DNA of 23,609 bases from Synergistales bacterium. GTDB taxonomy: Bacteria > Synergistota > Synergistia > Synergistales > Synergistaceae. Position 1 is the stretch's first letter, and the number at the start of each line of letters is the position of its first letter. The notes under the pieces were generated by a model. That model saw only the letters and a list, made by a program, of their open reading frames with translations. It did not search any database and had not been told where the DNA came from. A program made the position numbers and the translations under genes. This document shows, in pieces, positions 7,404-14,621 of this stretch. The DNA is taken from NCBI GenBank assembly GCA_026002695.1, contig BOCB01000022.1, positions 1 through 23,609 of the forward strand, written 5' to 3'.

Positions 7404-7432
7404 AACCGTGGGGGCTTCTTGTTCCCACGGTT
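7404..7432 (+). terminator. Terminator-like hairpin between convergent genes
   Basis: AACCGTGGG (7404-7412) pairs with CCCACGGTT (7424-7432), a perfect 9-bp stem followed by AAAAATTAAA on the + strand and TTTAGTTTTCTC on the - strand. The symmetry suits a bidirectional terminator serving the glyoxalase-fold gene and the convergent hydrolase gene. Confidence 0.7.
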
Positions 7433-7440
7433 AAAAATTA

Positions 7441-7509
7441 AACTGCGGGGCTGCTCGCCCCACACCCCCGCAAGGGCCATCGCCCTTGACCCTATTTACA
7501 AGTCAAAAT
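7441..7509 (-). repeat. Dispersed repeat C, copy C2
   Basis: Reverse-orientation copy of C1. The inner hairpin is CAAGGGC/GCCCTTG (7471-7477 with 7482-7488). Compared with C1, both arms changed together, so base pairing is conserved while sequence is not. The outer end (TTTTGACTTG) overlaps the last codons and stop (7496-7498) of the hydrolase gene. Confidence 0.7.
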
Positions 7510-8359
7510 CTCTAAGCAAGCGCTGATTATCAAGGCTTACTGTCATACCGTCTTCGGCGGCTATCGCTTTTGTCCGGTATGTCGACAGGCTGCGCGAGAT
7601 GTTTTCCGCGCCGTAGTCGAGCACTTGTCCGCCCATGTGAGTGATGAGGGCGAGGCTCGGGCTCATAAACCGGAGCATGTCCGATACGTCGGTGAGCGAA
7701 AGATGATCCAACTGCGGGCGAGTCTGCAGCATCGTCGTGTTTATTATCATTATCTCGCAGCCGCGGTATCTTTCGGGGAAGTAATCAAGGGGCGCCGTGT
7801 CGCTTATCACTCCCCACGACGGAAAGCCCGCCGCGCGGAGGATGAGCCCGTAGCACTGGACGCCGTGATGTTTGTGCTTGACGGATTCGGCTGTTATCGC
7901 GCCGCCGCACAGCGGCGTTACGAGCCTGTCCTTGTGGATGTGAATATGTTTTATCTTGCGCTCCATGTATTTCATGAGGGCTGAGTCGCCCGGTTCGAGC
8001 GAGTCGGCTGTGAGAAGTAGCTCGCCCTTGGGCGAGCCGGTTTTCACCAGCGTCATGCCCTCCGCGAGGGCGTTCAGGTCGTTGCAGTGATCTATGTGCC
8101 TGTGCGTGAGCAGGAGCGCGTTTATGCTTGTCGGGTCGAGCGCGGGATCGGCTTTACATATATGCACAAGGCTCCCCGGGCCGGGGTCGATGACGCCGTT
8201 TACTCCGCCGTATGAAAACCATATCCCGCCGGACGCCCGTCTCTGCGAGAGCATAATGAAGCGTGTTCCGGAGGTTCCGAGGAAGCGTATAAAATTTGAC
8301 GGATACGACGGAAACGAATCCGGCATTATTCTTTCGTGAGTCGGCATAATATTTGGCAT
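7496..8359 (-). CDS. Metallo-beta-lactamase-fold metal-dependent hydrolase
   Basis: A 287-aa protein with the MBL fold. The metal-binding HRHIDH motif is at residues 86-91, with further expected ligands in KHKHHGV, SDTAP and ITHMGG. The GxxNGVIDPGPGSL strand resembles ribonuclease Z/PhnP-like hydrolases rather than antibiotic-hydrolysing enzymes. No signal peptide is evident. AGGAG lies 5-6 bases before the ATG on the - strand. It stands alone: convergent with the glyoxalase-fold gene and divergent from the next gene. Repeat A5 lies 11 bases upstream and repeat C2 overlaps its end. The substrate is unknown. Confidence 0.88.
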   Translation of the reverse strand: MPNIMPTHERIMPDSFPSYPSNFIRFLGTSGTRFIMLSQRRASGGIWFSYGGVNGVIDPGPGSLVHICKADPALDPTSINALLLTHRHIDHCNDLNALAEGMTLVKTGSPKGELLLTADSLEPGDSALMKYMERKIKHIHIHKDRLVTPLCGGAITAESVKHKHHGVQCYGLILRAAGFPSWGVISDTAPLDYFPERYRGCEIMIINTTMLQTRPQLDHLSLTDVSDMLRFMSPSLALITHMGGQVLDYGAENISRSLSTYRTKAIAAEDGMTVSLDNQRLLRDFDL

Positions 8360-8370
8360 TGATTCTCCTT

Positions 8371-8407
8371 TGTCATTACCCTTTAGGATTCTGATAAGAA
8401 ATCGGCT
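8371..8407 (-). repeat. Dispersed repeat A, copy A5
   Basis: Core ATCCTAAAGGGTAA preceded by AGCCGATTTCTTATCAG on the - strand. It sits immediately upstream of the ribosome-binding site of the MBL hydrolase gene, in its transcription direction. Confidence 0.65.
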
Positions 8408-8429
8408 CTTCTCTCCTTATATCGTTAGC

Positions 8430-8452
8430 GGGGACCAATGGCTGCCCCTGCA
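8430..8452 (-). repeat. Degenerate repeat D, copy D3
   Basis: GGGGACCAATGGCTGCCCC followed by TGCA resembles D1 (GGGCGGCCAATGGTCGCCCC then TACG). The pairing is weaker than in D1 and D2. It belongs to the A5-D3-B2 repeat cluster between two divergent genes (8360-8616). Confidence 0.45.
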
Positions 8453-8474
8453 TATCATCAAACGCCGAATTCTG

Positions 8475-8506
8475 TTTTTGGGGGCGATTTAATCAGCGCT
8501 TTCCTT
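8475..8506 (-). repeat. Dispersed repeat B, copy B2
   Basis: On the - strand this reads AAGGAAAGCGCTGATTAAAT then CGCCCCCAAAAA. It shares AGCGCTGATTAAATCGCCC with B1 (21846-21870) and resembles B3 (17898-17925). It may be an insertion-sequence end or solo miniature element. Confidence 0.6.
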
Positions 8507-8616
8507 GCTAATTAGATAGAGTGGATGTATTATATCTCATGCGGCGCTGAGGCGATAGCCGATGCGCTGATTGATTGGTTGCTCAAAACGTGACCACGGA
8601 CGGGGAGGTGCTCGAA

Positions 8617-9147
8617 TTGAGTGAAAAGCGCGAAGTGTGGATGGTGGGGGATGTGCTCGAAGCTATGTCGGGAGACGCTACGCAGGGAATACCGCAGTAT
8701 GTGATGAATGTTGTGAACGAGATTCAGGCTTGGCTCGCTGACACGATAGCCGAAGAGTCTCAGCCGGATCAGCCGGAACTTCTCCAAGGCGTGGATCGGC
8801 AGATGTCGGCTGATCTCGATTATCTCTTCGCTCAAATTGAGCGCGTGAACACGCAGACGGACATAATACCGGCGAACAAAGAACTTGAAAACCGCGAGGA
8901 CGCCATTATACTGTCGCTCGGGCCGATACTTTTGGACGAGGGGCTTCGGATGATGGTGGATCACGTGGCGCTCTTTTCGGGCGGCGCGTGCAAGCGCGCG
9001 TGGATAATATCCGACACATGGGTCATAGGCGATGTCCTGCCGTACATGCCGCACCTGAAAGCTCTCTGTCAGAAGGAGATCGAACTCAGGTTCCTTCTCG
9101 TGACCCCGTGGGGCTATTCGGAGATACCTTGGACGCAAGCTCGGTAA
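8617..9147 (+). CDS. Hypothetical protein, unrecognised
   Basis: A 176-aa acidic, probably cytoplasmic protein; I do not recognise a family. The TTG at 8617 is chosen because GGGGAGG lies about 8 bases upstream; an in-frame TTG at 8575 has no such site. Visible blocks are REVWMVGDVLEAMSGDATQG near the start, a helical acidic middle (residues ~35-85), EDAIILSLGPILLDEGLRMM and a C-terminal part with RAWIISDTWVIGDVLPYMP. No signal peptide, membrane span or metal motif is seen. The WxxGDVL phrase occurs near both ends, perhaps an internal echo. It is flanked by repeats A5/D3/B2 upstream and A4 downstream. Confidence 0.75.
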   Translation: MSEKREVWMVGDVLEAMSGDATQGIPQYVMNVVNEIQAWLADTIAEESQPDQPELLQGVDRQMSADLDYLFAQIERVNTQTDIIPANKELENREDAIILSLGPILLDEGLRMMVDHVALFSGGACKRAWIISDTWVIGDVLPYMPHLKALCQKEIELRFLLVTPWGYSEIPWTQAR

Positions 9148-9171
9148 CAATTTTATGTATATGTAAAGGCT

Positions 9172-9209
9172 GATTTATTATCAGGAGCCTAAAGGGTAAC
9201 GATAAAACC
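9172..9209 (+). repeat. Dispersed repeat A, copy A4
   Basis: A near-consensus copy: TTTATTATCA, core GGAGCCTAAAGGG, then TAACGATAAAACC. It ends 20 bases before the ATG of the ComEC-like gene, in the same orientation, so it would be in that gene's 5' untranslated region if transcribed from upstream. Confidence 0.75.
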
Positions 9210-9229
9210 CTCGATTGGAATGAAAAATT

Positions 9230-10093
9230 ATGAGAAATAAAACTCTCTTTGCCGCGCTCATCGCGGTTCTTGCGCTCATCGCGGCTCTCCTGCCGACGAC
9301 GGGGCGTAGCGTGGGTTTTTCGGAGGGACTCACGTTTTATGCCTTCGATGTTGGGCAGGGAGATTCGTTTATGTTTCACTTTCCGACGGGCGAAAACCTC
9401 CTCGTCGACGCGGGAACGCGCAAATCGGCGGATTCTCTCGTGTCGAAACTCAAAGCTCTCGGCGTCGAAAAAATAGATATTTTGGTCGCTACTCACCCGC
9501 ACGAGGATCATATCGGCGGGATGGTGAGCGTTATCTCCGCCTTTGATATAGGCAAGGTCTGGGACAGCGGCTATAACCACGGCTCATCGGTGCAGAAAAA
9601 ATTCCTGGAGGCCGTCAAAAAAAAGCAAATACGCTTCGGCCGTCCGAGAGCGGGCTTCATCGAAGATATAGGGGAGGCTGAAATAGAGGTTATCGCGCCC
9701 CGTTCCCCCATATCCGGAACCGACAGCGACGCGAACAACAACAGCATAGTGCTTCGCGTATCGATGGGGGAGGTATCATTCCTGATGATGGGCGATATTG
9801 AGGAGCGAGGCCGCGAACAGGCGGGAGCGTTCCCGCGCTCGACGGTGCTCAAGCTCTCGCATCACGGCAGTCACAACGGAACTGATGAAAAATTGCTAAG
9901 GGAAGCCGAGCCGGAAGCTGTCATCTTCTCATACGGCAAGAACAACTCTTACAAGCATCCGCATAAAAAAGTGCTGAAGCTGCTCGAAAAGTACGGCAAA
10001 AAACATGACTTAAAGTCCTACGCGACGGTAAACGGCGATATAAGGATAGAGACCGACGGAAAGAGCTATAAGGTAACTCAGGATGGGGAATAA
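9230..10093 (+). CDS. Exported ComEC/Rec2-type metallo-beta-lactamase-fold protein
   Basis: A 287-aa stand-alone version of the C-terminal hydrolase domain of the competence protein ComEC. The N-terminus has a basic start and one hydrophobic stretch (about residues 6-22), so it is exported or membrane-anchored. The MBL motif H89-P-H91-E-D93-H94 is intact, as are FDVGQGDSFMF, MMGDIEERG and KLSHHGSHNG. Similar proteins are proposed to act as extracytoplasmic nucleases or phosphodiesterases; the ComEC channel part is absent. It overlaps the DUF3006 gene by 11 bases, a known pairing. Confidence 0.88.
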   Translation: MRNKTLFAALIAVLALIAALLPTTGRSVGFSEGLTFYAFDVGQGDSFMFHFPTGENLLVDAGTRKSADSLVSKLKALGVEKIDILVATHPHEDHIGGMVSVISAFDIGKVWDSGYNHGSSVQKKFLEAVKKKQIRFGRPRAGFIEDIGEAEIEVIAPRSPISGTDSDANNNSIVLRVSMGEVSFLMMGDIEERGREQAGAFPRSTVLKLSHHGSHNGTDEKLLREAEPEAVIFSYGKNNSYKHPHKKVLKLLEKYGKKHDLKSYATVNGDIRIETDGKSYKVTQDGE

Positions 10094-10337
10094 ATCCGCC
10101 GTGTCAGCGGCAAAGCCTTCGCGTACATTTCACTTTTTCGTTGACTCAATATCAAACGGCGTCGCGTCGCTCATTCCCGATGGGGGAGATCCGTTTGCCG
10201 CGCCGCTCTCATCTCTGCCCGCCGGTGTTCGCGAGGGTGACTGGCTGTCGGCGTCGTTCGCTATCGACGCGCGAAAGCAGGCCGAGGAACGGGACGCCAT
10301 AGATAAACTTTTCGGCGAGCTCGGCGACAACCCCTGA
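10083..10337 (+). CDS. DUF3006-family small protein
   Basis: An 84-aa protein overlapping the ComEC-like gene by 11 bases. The FHFFVDSISNGVASLIPDGG start, PLSSLPAGVREGDWL middle and charged end (ARKQAEERDAIDKLFGEL) fit DUF3006, a small beta-rich family regularly encoded next to ComEC-like hydrolases. No signal peptide or membrane span is seen. The function is unknown; coupling to the upstream hydrolase suggests it assists or is co-regulated with it. Family assignment is from pattern and context, not a profile search. Confidence 0.75.
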   Translation: MGNKSAVSAAKPSRTFHFFVDSISNGVASLIPDGGDPFAAPLSSLPAGVREGDWLSASFAIDARKQAEERDAIDKLFGELGDNP

Positions 10338-10339
10338 TT

Positions 10340-11242
10340 GTGAGCGGCAATAATAAGCGCAGCCTGTCGTTTCATTTCTTCGCGGTAATCACCATATTGG
10401 GATGGGCGTGTTCGTATGTGCTCACCAAACTTGCAATGACGCACTTCTCAGCCATGTCGCTGGGTTTTTTACGGTATATCACGGCCTCGGCCATCCTCGC
10501 GGCCGTCGTGTTCGCCCTCAAAATACGCCGCCCCGACAAAAAGGACCGGCTGCTCTTCGTCATAGCGGGCGCGTTTGGGTTTTCGATATATATGGTTATT
10601 TTCAACATAGGCACGGCTACCGTAACCTCCGCGACGAGCAGTACGATAATCGCCACTACGCCGATATGGACGGCTATCCTTGCTCGAATAGTGTACAAGG
10701 AGAAGCTGCGTGTCCTGCAATGGCTCTCGATATTTGTCTCGTTCGCCGGGATTTTGGTGCTCTCGCTGGGCAACGGGGTGCTTGCCATGGGCGCCGGTGT
10801 GCCGTGGCTGCTGCTTGCCGCGTTGTCGTTCAGCACGTACAACCTGATTCAGAGAAAACTCACAAGAAAATACTCGGGGCTCCAAGCCTCAATATACAGT
10901 ATATTCGCCGGAACCGTCCTGCTGGCGTTCTCGCTTCCGGCAGCCGCGAGCGAGATAGCGAGCGCCTCGTTCACTCAAATCGTCTACGTGATTTCACTTG
11001 GCGTATTTCCGAGCGCGGTGGGTTACGCCGCGTGGTCAGTAGCCGCTAAGAGAGCGCCGAATCTGTCGTCCGCGAGCAACTATCTCTTTCTCACGCCATT
11101 TATAGCGTCGCTGTTCGGCTTCGCGCTGGCCGACGAAGTACCGGACGCCGCCACACTGCTCGGCGGCGCGCTCGTAATTTCAGGCATGATCGCGTTCAGC
11201 CTCGCCGGGAGGAAGCAGGGGCGCGCCGCGCCCCGTCGATGA
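10340..11242 (+). CDS. EamA/DMT-family transporter
   Basis: A 300-aa integral membrane protein with about ten hydrophobic segments arranged as two EamA repeats, the layout of the drug/metabolite transporter superfamily. Landmarks include ILGWACSYVLTKLAM in the first helix, SATSSTIIATTPIWTAILAR near the end of the first half and the second-half counterpart around FPSAVGYAAWSVAAKRAPN. It ends in a short basic tail. The start is GTG at 10340, two bases after the DUF3006 stop, without a clear ribosome-binding site, so translation is probably coupled. The substrate cannot be inferred. Confidence 0.88.
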   Translation: MSGNNKRSLSFHFFAVITILGWACSYVLTKLAMTHFSAMSLGFLRYITASAILAAVVFALKIRRPDKKDRLLFVIAGAFGFSIYMVIFNIGTATVTSATSSTIIATTPIWTAILARIVYKEKLRVLQWLSIFVSFAGILVLSLGNGVLAMGAGVPWLLLAALSFSTYNLIQRKLTRKYSGLQASIYSIFAGTVLLAFSLPAAASEIASASFTQIVYVISLGVFPSAVGYAAWSVAAKRAPNLSSASNYLFLTPFIASLFGFALADEVPDAATLLGGALVISGMIAFSLAGRKQGRAAPRR

Positions 11243-11338
11243 AATTGCGCGCGCTGATAAAAGTAAACGCCGCCGCCCTGAATGCCGCGTAATTATCACT
11301 TGTTTCGTTTATAGTTTGCCTGATTTATGCAGAAAATT

Positions 11339-11367
11339 TTGACGATTTCCATGAAACAATGTAGAAT
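11339..11367 (+). promoter_or_regulatory. Sigma-70-type promoter for the DeoR gene
   Basis: TTGACG (11339-11344), a 17-base spacer and TAGAAT (11362-11367) place the transcription start near 11374, about 36 bases before the chosen ATG. This is one of the better promoter matches in the window, but it was found by eye. Confidence 0.65.
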
Positions 11368-11409
11368 GATAAGGATAAACGTATCATTAGATTGATGGGG
11401 GTGAATAAT

Positions 11410-12171
11410 ATGTTACGGATGCAGCGTATTGACGCTATCGAGAGCTATGTAATTCAGCGCAGGCGGGTTGACCTTGACGCGCTTTGCGAATATTTTTCTG
11501 TGTCGAAAAATACCATTAGAAGGGACATAGATGACTTAGAGAAGCGCGGGAGCATCAAGAAAATTTACGGAGGAGTCTGCGCGGCTGAGAAAAACGAACT
11601 GCCGACATTCAAGGAGCACGCCGAAACAGCGCCTGAACGTAAAAAGCGTGTTGCCGCGGCTGCCGCCTCGTTTGTCGAGAACGGCGACATAATATTTATC
11701 GACTCCGGAACAACGACGTACCATCTTGCCGAATATGTCAGCGACAGGAAGAACCTAACCATTCTCACCAATAACCTTAACTTCATTACGTCGGGAATCC
11801 CATGCGAAAACCTTACGATAATTTCGCTGCCCGGTACGCTTAACAGGAGAACGCTTTCCTTTACGGGAGCAAACACGGCTCAAGCGCTCGAAGCCTTCAA
11901 TATCAGCAAGGCATTCATGGCGTCAACCGGTATAACTGTAGAGCGGGGCGCGACAAACTATTACGCAGCCGAGTCGGAGATAAAGCGCATGGCTATGAGA
12001 CGCAGCCGACGAAACTATCTCTTAGCGGATCACACGAAACTCGGGGTGATCTCTCTCGTCACATACGCCGACCTAAAAGAATTTGACTGCCTGATAACCG
12101 AACCCCCTCTGCCCGACGAATTCAAGGAATATATGGATGCAAACGGCAAGGAAGTGCTGCTCGTAGGATAG
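11410..12171 (+). CDS. DeoR-family transcriptional regulator
   Basis: A 253-aa protein of standard DeoR size. An N-terminal winged helix-turn-helix (residues ~5-55) carries the family signature KNTIRRDIDDLEKRGSIKK. A C-terminal DeoRC sugar-phosphate sensor domain includes IIFIDSGTTTYHLAEYV and the C-terminal ADHTKLG motif. The ATG at 11410 is preceded by GGGGGTGA 5 bases away and by a promoter at 11339-11367; an earlier TTG at 11392 is less likely. DeoR regulators usually sit beside the sugar genes they control, but no such gene lies here, so its target is unknown. A terminator follows at 12189. Confidence 0.92.
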   Translation: MLRMQRIDAIESYVIQRRRVDLDALCEYFSVSKNTIRRDIDDLEKRGSIKKIYGGVCAAEKNELPTFKEHAETAPERKKRVAAAAASFVENGDIIFIDSGTTTYHLAEYVSDRKNLTILTNNLNFITSGIPCENLTIISLPGTLNRRTLSFTGANTAQALEAFNISKAFMASTGITVERGATNYYAAESEIKRMAMRRSRRNYLLADHTKLGVISLVTYADLKEFDCLITEPPLPDEFKEYMDANGKEVLLVG

Positions 12172-12188
12172 GCTGACGCCTGAGGCTG

Positions 12189-12224
12189 AGCGGGGGCGGA
12201 TTGCCATCCGCCTCCGCTGTTTTC
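12189..12224 (+). terminator. Rho-independent terminator after the DeoR gene
   Basis: A 13-bp stem (12189-12201 with 12206-12218, one G-T pair) with a TGCC loop is followed by GTTTTC. It lies between the convergent DeoR gene and the end of the - strand operon. Confidence 0.8.
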
Positions 12225-12243
12225 GGCGCGTCTTCTTTTCAGT

Positions 12244-13611
12244 TCAGGAGGCGCGCTCTTTTCTTTTTTTTGCGGGTTTTGTCTCTTGGCGCGGATCCGC
12301 GTCCTTGGAAGGTCTGCCTCGTTTGGGCTTGGGTTGAGGCTCGGGGCTTGGCTGCGTCTCGTCGGGTTGCGCCGGTTCTTGCGGTTTGCCTTTCAGCGCC
12401 GCCCCGGTTGATTTTGAACCCCGCTTTTTACGGGTTTTTGTGATCGCTTTGTCCGACGTTGCGTCCGCGATTGCGGTCTGCTCCGTCTCTTCCGGTTTGA
12501 GCTCGCTGATTTCTTCTGCCGGGGCGGACTCAAATTTTTCCTGCGGAATCGGAGGGATGATCAAATCCGGCTCAGGCTGTTCCTCGGACTTTTGGGCATC
12601 CGGCTCGTCGGGTAGGGTCGATTGCGAGGACTCCGGTTGTTCGGCGGAGGGCTTTTGCAATTCCAGTTCCGACTGAACGACGAGCGACCGCAGCGTTTCG
12701 GTTTGCAATTGCAGCGCTGTTGTTTGCTGCTCGATTGGAAGCGGCTCCGGTTCTGTATCCTGTGTCAGTTCGGGCTCCGATTCCGGCAGGGACTCCGTTT
12801 TTTGCTCAGGCTCGCCTTCGATATTCGCGGTCTCGCTCGCCGGCAGCTCTATCACCAAACTGCCGACTGCTTCGTCCTCCCATGAGCAGGATATTACCTC
12901 GGCAATGGAATCCCCCTCCGGGATTGGGGCCTTCGGCGGCAGGCGCTTCACTGTGAGGCCGTTGTCCTCCATATGGCGCACGAACGCCTTTCCCACCGAC
13001 GCCCACCATACTAAATCCTCGGCCGTCTCAAAATCGCCCGACACGTCCTCTATAAGGTATGTATGCTCGGTAAGAGGGACGAATGAATAAGTCTTTTTGT
13101 TTGAGCCTGTGTCGATTACAAGCAGTCTTTCCTCGCGTATCTTGTCTATGTAGTTGGACTTTATGTTGTCACGCATAGTGGTATTGGCGTTGGCCGTGTC
13201 GTTGAGCAGCGCGCGGTTGTCCTTTATGTTAAGCAAAGGCAGCGGAACGCCCCACCAGCCGGGAATCGAGCCCTTCTTTTCGATTATCCTCTGATTCCTG
13301 TACTCTCCTAACGTCGTGACGGACAGCTCGTCATTCGAGAAGAGCAGCATACGCGTTGCGGGAGGTATATTCTCGATGTTCATCTTCGACGCGAGCGTTC
13401 CGGAGAGCGTCATGGAAAGCATCTCCTTCATCGTAGCGGCTCCCTGTCCCATCAGCCAAGTTACCTTATCTTTGCGGATGAGATGTTCCGTCCCGCTTAT
13501 TATCAGCATGATATACTCCGCGCCGTATGTGAAGAGGGCGCGTAATATTTCCCCTGTGGTCGAATTTATCGTGAGCATATCCTTCTGTACGTTGTCAAGC
13601 CTTTGCTCCAT
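12244..13611 (-). CDS. Hypothetical protein with Pro/Glu-rich region and AT-hook-like basic tail
   Basis: A 455-aa protein that I do not recognise. The ATG at 13611 (MEQRLDNVQKDML) is chosen because GGAGG lies 9 bases upstream; it overlaps the ftsY end by 17 bases. Residues 1 to about 240 look folded, with blocks such as LIISGTEHLIRKDKVTWLMG, KKGSIPGWWGVPLPLLNI and AEDLVWWASVGKAFVRHMED. Residues ~245-400 are low-complexity and rich in Glu, Pro, Gln and Ser. The last ~60 residues are Lys/Arg-rich with KKRGSK and KPKRGRPSK; the latter resembles an AT-hook core (GRP flanked by basic residues). No membrane span is seen. Being last in the tmk-to-ftsY operon suggests a housekeeping role. DNA binding is an inference from the tail only. 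Confidence 0.82.
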   Translation of the reverse strand: MEQRLDNVQKDMLTINSTTGEILRALFTYGAEYIMLIISGTEHLIRKDKVTWLMGQGAATMKEMLSMTLSGTLASKMNIENIPPATRMLLFSNDELSVTTLGEYRNQRIIEKKGSIPGWWGVPLPLLNIKDNRALLNDTANANTTMRDNIKSNYIDKIREERLLVIDTGSNKKTYSFVPLTEHTYLIEDVSGDFETAEDLVWWASVGKAFVRHMEDNGLTVKRLPPKAPIPEGDSIAEVISCSWEDEAVGSLVIELPASETANIEGEPEQKTESLPESEPELTQDTEPEPLPIEQQTTALQLQTETLRSLVVQSELELQKPSAEQPESSQSTLPDEPDAQKSEEQPEPDLIIPPIPQEKFESAPAEEISELKPEETEQTAIADATSDKAITKTRKKRGSKSTGAALKGKPQEPAQPDETQPSPEPQPKPKRGRPSKDADPRQETKPAKKRKERAS

Positions 13612-14536
13612 CGTTTGCATCCTCCATTCCAAGCAGGCCGCGCGTGAACTCGGCGGGCGAGAACGGCGCGAGGTCGTCCTCACCCTCTCCGAGCCCAACG
13701 CAGCGTATCGGCAGTTTCAGTTTGTCAGCTATACTGATGGCTATGCCGCCCTTTGCCGTGTTGTCGAACTTCGTCAAGATAACCCCCGACAGAGGGGACG
13801 CCTTGTTGAACGCGCCGGCCTGCGCGAAGCCGTTCTGCCCCATCACCGAGTCGAGCACCAACAGGGACTCGGCCGGAGTTCCGACCTCGCGGTCGACGAT
13901 GCGCCTCACCTTGGCCAGCTCGTCCATCAAGTTCGACTTCGTGTGCAGTCTTCCGGCGGTATCGACTATTACTATATCTGTACGGGATGCCCTCGCCGCC
14001 TGTATCGAGTCGAACACCAGCGCGGCGGAATCGCTGCCGTGGCTCGACGCTACCACGCGCACTCCGACGCGTTCCCCCCACGCCTTGAGCTGTTCTATGG
14101 CGGCCGCCCTGTATGTGTCCGCCGCCGCGAGTATCACCGACTTGCCGTCCTTCAGGAACGCCGCCGCCAATTTACCCGCTGTCGTAGTCTTCCCGCTTCC
14201 GTTCACCCCCACCAACATTATCACCGACGGGGAGGCCGATGTATCAAGAGGGCGTCCCATGCCTTCCACGGTTTCGAGCCGCGCCGTGAGCATGTCCGCG
14301 AAAGCCCCTTTCAGCTCTCCCGTATGCGCTATGCGTTTGTCTATGGCAACCTGCCTGAGATCCTTTATCAATGCCTCCGATGTATCAATCCCGACGTCGC
14401 CGGCGATCAGGAGTTCCTCTAATTCGTCCCAGAACCCGTCAGTGAGAGGGCTGTCGGAAAACAGATTGGATACCTCCTGAGACCACTTGTTAGCGACATT
14501 TTTTATCTTTGAAAAAAAATTACCCAGCAAACCCAC
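13595..14536 (-). CDS. ftsY: Signal recognition particle receptor FtsY
   Basis: A 313-aa SRP-GTPase that docks ribosome-nascent-chain complexes at the Sec translocon. It has a short N domain and a G domain with GVNGSGKTTT (residues 110-118, P-loop), AAADTYRAAA, VDTAGRLHTK (DTAGRL at 192-197) and TKFDNTAKGG (255-264). The last motif differs slightly from the usual TKLDGTAKGG. The long acidic A domain found in E. coli is absent, as in many bacteria. The start is GTG with GGGAGG about 7 bases upstream. Repeats A7 and D2 separate it from the upstream ricT gene; the following gene overlaps its end. Confidence 0.96.
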   Translation of the reverse strand: MGLLGNFFSKIKNVANKWSQEVSNLFSDSPLTDGFWDELEELLIAGDVGIDTSEALIKDLRQVAIDKRIAHTGELKGAFADMLTARLETVEGMGRPLDTSASPSVIMLVGVNGSGKTTTAGKLAAAFLKDGKSVILAAADTYRAAAIEQLKAWGERVGVRVVASSHGSDSAALVFDSIQAARASRTDIVIVDTAGRLHTKSNLMDELAKVRRIVDREVGTPAESLLVLDSVMGQNGFAQAGAFNKASPLSGVILTKFDNTAKGGIAISIADKLKLPIRCVGLGEGEDDLAPFSPAEFTRGLLGMEDANDGAKA

Positions 14537-14564
14537 GGCAATACCTCCCGGAAAAAAAATAACG

Positions 14565-14593
14565 TAATATTTATTGTCAGATGCCTAATTGAT
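14565..14593 (+). repeat. Truncated repeat A, copy A7
   Basis: ATTTATTGTCAGATGCCTAA matches the left half of family A, then stops where repeat D2 begins. It lies between ricT and ftsY, antisense to both. The junction suggests that one element was inserted into, or recombined with, the other. Confidence 0.5.
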
Positions 14594-14594
14594 C

Positions 14595-14621
14595 GGGCGA
14601 CCGGGGGCGGTCGCCCCTACG
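14595..14621 (+). repeat. Dispersed repeat D, copy D2
   Basis: GGGCGACC (14595-14602) pairs perfectly with GGTCGCCC (14609-14616) and is followed by CTACG. The CTA supplies, on the - strand, the TAG stop codon of the upstream ricT gene. Confidence 0.65.

Noticed and set aside
7496..10093. Antibiotic-resistance metallo-beta-lactamases
   Set aside because: Both proteins share only the fold; their motifs fit RNase Z/PhnP-like and ComEC-like hydrolases.
13316..14422. 368-aa open frame on the + strand opposite ftsY and the following gene
   Set aside because: It lies across two overlapping genes on the other strand, with an Arg-rich composition typical of shadow frames.
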